64,000 nucleotides of DNA from Saururus chinensis. Its lineage: Eukaryota > Streptophyta > Magnoliopsida > Piperales > Saururaceae. Shown here piece by piece: positions 61,470 through 64,000 of this stretch (position 1 is its first letter; every line of letters starts with the position of its first letter). The DNA lies in the NCBI GenBank assembly GCA_035235625.1, contig CP141140.1:62001-126000 (forward strand), read 5' to 3'. A program made the translations under genes and the position numbers. Under the pieces are notes generated by a model. The model saw nothing but the letters and a program-made list of their open reading frames with translations. It did no database searches and was not told the DNA's origin.

Positions 61470-61566
61470 AAAGCCAGAGCCACGGCCAGAGCTAGAGGTA
61501 GATCATGAGGAGCTCGTACACCACCGTCGAGGACAAAGTCGAGGACGAGGATGTAGGAGATTATGA
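59239..61566 (+). pseudogene. Plant mobile domain (PMD, MAIN/MAIL-like) gene carried by MULE copy A
   Basis: Six exons can be read: 59239-59337 (MDHAEPCYRPGPSDASLLVQ), about 59421-60064, 60150-60232, 60321-60411, about 60502-60929 and 61019-61566. The second holds the PMD core: MLPYIERAGFGHFIHLQYVR, LVERWRRETQTFHLSYGEM and VAVLLGLRIDGRSVTG, later LGATIFADTTSSH and FLYRELGKAC. The fourth and fifth give NPQGVLGLYRGELDHQRPYQ and CTDGREVWLSRTPLICYKI. The tail has VITDVHRDYSVDEAAQ, then an (EP)n repeat and a basic RGQSRGRG end. Host PMD proteins (MAIN, MAIL1) are nuclear and help silence transposons. PMD domains are also known inside plant transposons. Stops at about 60618, 60702 and 61387, among others, break this copy. 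The second exon's acceptor also lacks a base kept in copy B. Confidence 0.85.
61368..61505 (+). repeat. GAGCCG hexamer repeat coding Glu-Pro
   Basis: CCGGAG/GAGCCG units encode an alternating Glu-Pro tail with some Lys and Gln replacements at the C-terminus of the PMD protein. In copy C the same place is much shorter (GAGCCAGAGCTGG near 22945). Confidence 0.8.
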
Positions 61567-61751
61567 CATTACTTGTGATGTACTATATTTGTTACTCGTC
61601 TATGATGTACTTTACTTATATTTGTTATGGTGATATTCGTGATAGTGATATTTGTTATGGGTGGAATGAATGAAGTCGTGCATGTATTGTGTATGTTTTG
61701 AATGAATGAACGGGGACATGTGATAAAATTAGTTTTAAATAGTAATTTTAA

Positions 61752-62083
61752 AAAAAAAATATTTTGATTTTGTCATTCTAAACGACAAAATCAGTTGTTC
61801 CAAGACCGAAGGCCAAAATTAGCGAAGTGTGGCAGTTTCATCGTTCTGAATGATGAAACCGGGTCAATTTACAGTTAATTTCGTCGTTTAGAACGACGAA
61901 ATCGCTTTGAAACTAAATTCGTCGTTCTAAACGACAAAATCAACTTAAAAAATTAAAAAAAAACCATGTTGGCGCCAGTTGCTTGGCTAGCGCCTGCGTG
62001 GCAAAAAGGAATACCACTTTGGGAATATTTCCCAAAGTGGTATATTTTGGTAAATATATATATATATTTTTAATAATTTTCCC
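61752..62083. repeat. Right terminal inverted repeat of MULE copy A
   Basis: Counterpart of 54958-55318. It carries related palindromes near 61770-61786, 61838-61857, 61881-61901 and 61918-61936, the GGCCTTCGG/CCGAAGGCC segment in inverted form (61806-61814), and a short TA run near 62056-62068 absent from the left repeat. Confidence 0.85.
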
Positions 62084-62084
62084 T

Positions 62085-64000
62085 AAAAAATATAGACCTC
62101 ATAGTCTTAATTGGTTTAGAAATGATTTTAGCCATGTTATACCTATATTGCCCTTTCAAATGAACTTAATTAATTTAGAATTTAAGAGACCCAAAATAGA
62201 ATTTTGTCATGTTATGCATATATTTCTCTTTTAAATAAACTCTTAATTAATTTAGAATTCAAGAGACCTAAAATATTATAATGATTCATCCAATAAGTAT
62301 AACATTGTATCCATAAAAAAATCATAATCTTAATCGGTTCAGAACTAATTTTTTCTACATATTTTTATCATGTTATATCTATATTGCCCTTTTAAAGAAA
62401 CTTTAATTAATTTAAAATTCAAAAGACCTAAAATATTACAATAATTTCTTCAATAAGTATAACCTTATAGCCACAAAACTATAGATTCCATAGTCTTAAT
62501 TGGTTTAAAACTAAGTTTTGTCATGTTTATGCCTATATTACCCTTTTAAAAAACTCTTTATTAACTTAGAATTCAAGAAAGCTAAAATGTAAATATGATT
62601 TCTCCAATAAGTATAATCTTGTAACCACATAAAAATATTGATTCCATAGTCTTAATTGGTTAGAACTATTTTTTGTCTTGCTATAGCTATATTGCACTCT
62701 TAAATAAACTCTTAATTAATTTAGAATTTAAGATACCTAAAATGTTACAATAATTTTTCAAATAAATATTACTACCAATATACTAAAAGTACTATTTATG
62801 CATTCTTATTTATGGATCTTAATCATAAACCTATAGATTTAGAACTTATAAAAGTGAGAAGGAGGACATAGATTTTGTCATAGAAATCCTAAATTACCCC
62901 TAATCTATATTATTATTTAAGTAAAATGGGGGCTTAAGTAAAATGGGGCTGAGATTTTTATTGTAAAAATCTTAAATTACCACAAATACACCAAAAATAT
63001 TATTCATGAACTCTTATTTAAGGATCTTGATTAATTTAGAATTCAAAAGTTATAAAATATTATAATAATTTTTTAATAAGTATAACCTTGTAACTACATA
63101 TGGATTTTATAGTCCTAATCAGTTTAAAACTTATAAAAGTGAAGAGGGTACAAGTTTTTGTCATAAAATCTTAAATTACTCTTAATTTATACTATGATTA
63201 AAGTAAAAGAGGGCCAATTTTTTTGTCACAAAATTCTTAAATTATTTTTATATACCAAAAATATTATTTATAAACTTAGATAAAGTAATTAAACTTGAAT
63301 CTTAATTTATATGTAGTAGTATTAAACTCTAAATCTATAAATAGTAATAATGGTTTGATTAATTGGGCGTAGTGCAAAGCAACGTGGAAGAAGTGTTCAA
63401 ATCGTGATGTGATCTTACAATTTGCTAGTGTGCAAAACTCATTTATTGAAGTGGCTTCTTTTAAAGCTAACTCATTCTTAAGCTACAGCACCTACAAATT
63501 CTTAAGAAAATTTGTTGAGTTACGAGTTGTAATGAAATTTTTTAGATTATATTTCGATATTGCGTCAAACTAAATCTTAAAATTTTAAACTAATATCTCT
63601 GTCTCTCAAACTGAGATATACATATTTTTGAAACTGTTATGCTCATAAATTCGAGCTTCAAATCGATACAAGAACTAACCATTGAAAAAATAAAATAATA
63701 TATAATTTTTGAAACAGGGGTCTGGAGCTAAAATTGACAAAATCATCTTGTAAAGTAATTCAGTGATTCCGGCCAATTCTACTTTGAAACAACTTAAAAT
63801 ATACTTTTGGGTAGAATTTTTAATTTCACTCGCCTTTTACGTTCAAATATGATTCTAATAATTCAGAGTCATAATAGAGATAAACAGCCCCTAATTTTTT
63901 TTTTCGTTACTGCCAACCACCTAGTGGACATGTGATCCAGTTTTCAAATTTTTTTCTCACCGCTTCTTCGGTGATACGCGAAACGCATGAAAGCTGCTGC
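62085..64000. repeat. Decayed AT-rich tandem repeat, then AT-rich DNA
   Basis: A unit with AGTCTTAATTGGTT, then GTCATGTTAT..CTATATTGCCC, then TTAATTTAGAATTCAAGAGA-type sequence recurs with AGTCTT at 62103, 62326, 62492 and 62648, and a relative near 63113. Intervals are about 223, 166 and 156 bases. From about 63340 on, the sequence is not visibly repeated and shows no gene. Confidence 0.65.

Larger units (their letters stand above)
54958..62083 (+). mobile_element. MULE-PMD copy A: Mutator-like element carrying transposase and plant mobile domain gene
   Basis: A 7.1-kb element with long terminal inverted repeats: left 54958-55318 and right 61752-62083. The ends read GGGAAAATTATTAAAA and the complement. 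Both repeats contain the ACCACTTTGGGAAATATTT-type segment, a GCCACxxAGGC segment, and several CGTCGTTTAGAACGACG-type palindromes. Inside, on one strand, are a GC-rich leader (55320-55560), the transposase (56332-59142) and the PMD gene (59239-61566). No convincing 9-bp target duplication was found (TAGATATTT and TAAAAAATA match only in part), so it is not very young. In-frame stops occur in both genes. It is the most complete of four family members in the window. Confidence 0.9.

Noticed and set aside
1-64000. tRNA, rRNA, CRISPR or bacterial operon features
   Set aside because: None seen; the window is plant nuclear DNA, and short direct repeats are transposon parts or microsatellites.

Overview
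This window looks like nuclear DNA of a flowering plant with a large, transposon-rich genome. The host genes have introns with GT/AG borders. The products are plant families: a LAZ1-type TMEM184/DUF300 membrane protein, CSU2, paladin, ARF, PPR and a DEAD-box helicase. Most of the rest is plant transposable elements (Ty3/gypsy LTRs, Mutator-like, hAT, MITEs, a LINE). I cannot name the species; a magnoliid, early-diverging angiosperm or non-grass monocot would fit, but that is a guess.

Layout. 1-3456: 3' part of a LINE, a Ty3/gypsy gag fossil on the minus strand, then the last two exons of a paladin gene (+). 3457-9212: repeats, with a large imperfect hairpin (about 4690-6255) holding a nested MITE, and a decayed LTR on the minus strand. 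9951-21545 (-): a TMEM184/LAZ1-like gene. Its first intron is about 9 kb and contains a broken hAT transposon, a foldback MITE, tandem duplications and an exon-like coiled-coil segment. 22406-25475: an inverted 3' piece of a Mutator-like element (MULE) carrying a plant mobile domain (PMD) gene, cut by an LTR. 25881-27262 (-): three ARF exons next to a decayed PPR gene. 27542-27765: foldback hAT-type MITE with a perfect 8-bp duplication. 28150-31339 (+): a complete six-exon CSU2 (C9orf78/TLS1 family) gene. 33337-38750: a non-autonomous MULE split by a 4.5-kb LTR. 41046-46795: an internally deleted MULE-PMD copy split by a solo LTR. 47150-48290: DEAD-box helicase (RH36/DDX49-like) pseudogene. 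48318-54680: nested LTR and repeat debris. 54958-62083: the best MULE-PMD copy, with both terminal inverted repeats. 62085-64000: AT-rich decayed tandem repeats.

The most interesting system is the MULE-PMD family. One element carries, on the same strand, a MURA-type transposase (acidic N-terminal region, DNA-binding domain, MULE catalytic domain, SWIM and CCHC zinc motifs) and a multi-exon PMD (MAIN/MAIL-like) gene ending in a Glu-Pro repeat. Its terminal inverted repeats are packed with short palindromes. Four copies at different stages of decay occur in 40 kb, and three are interrupted by Ty3/gypsy LTRs. The best copy still has in-frame stops in both genes, so it is probably not autonomous.

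The host genes do not form an operon or an obvious pathway. CSU2 (a nuclear splicing-associated factor), paladin and the TMEM184 protein are unlinked housekeeping or signalling genes separated by repeats.
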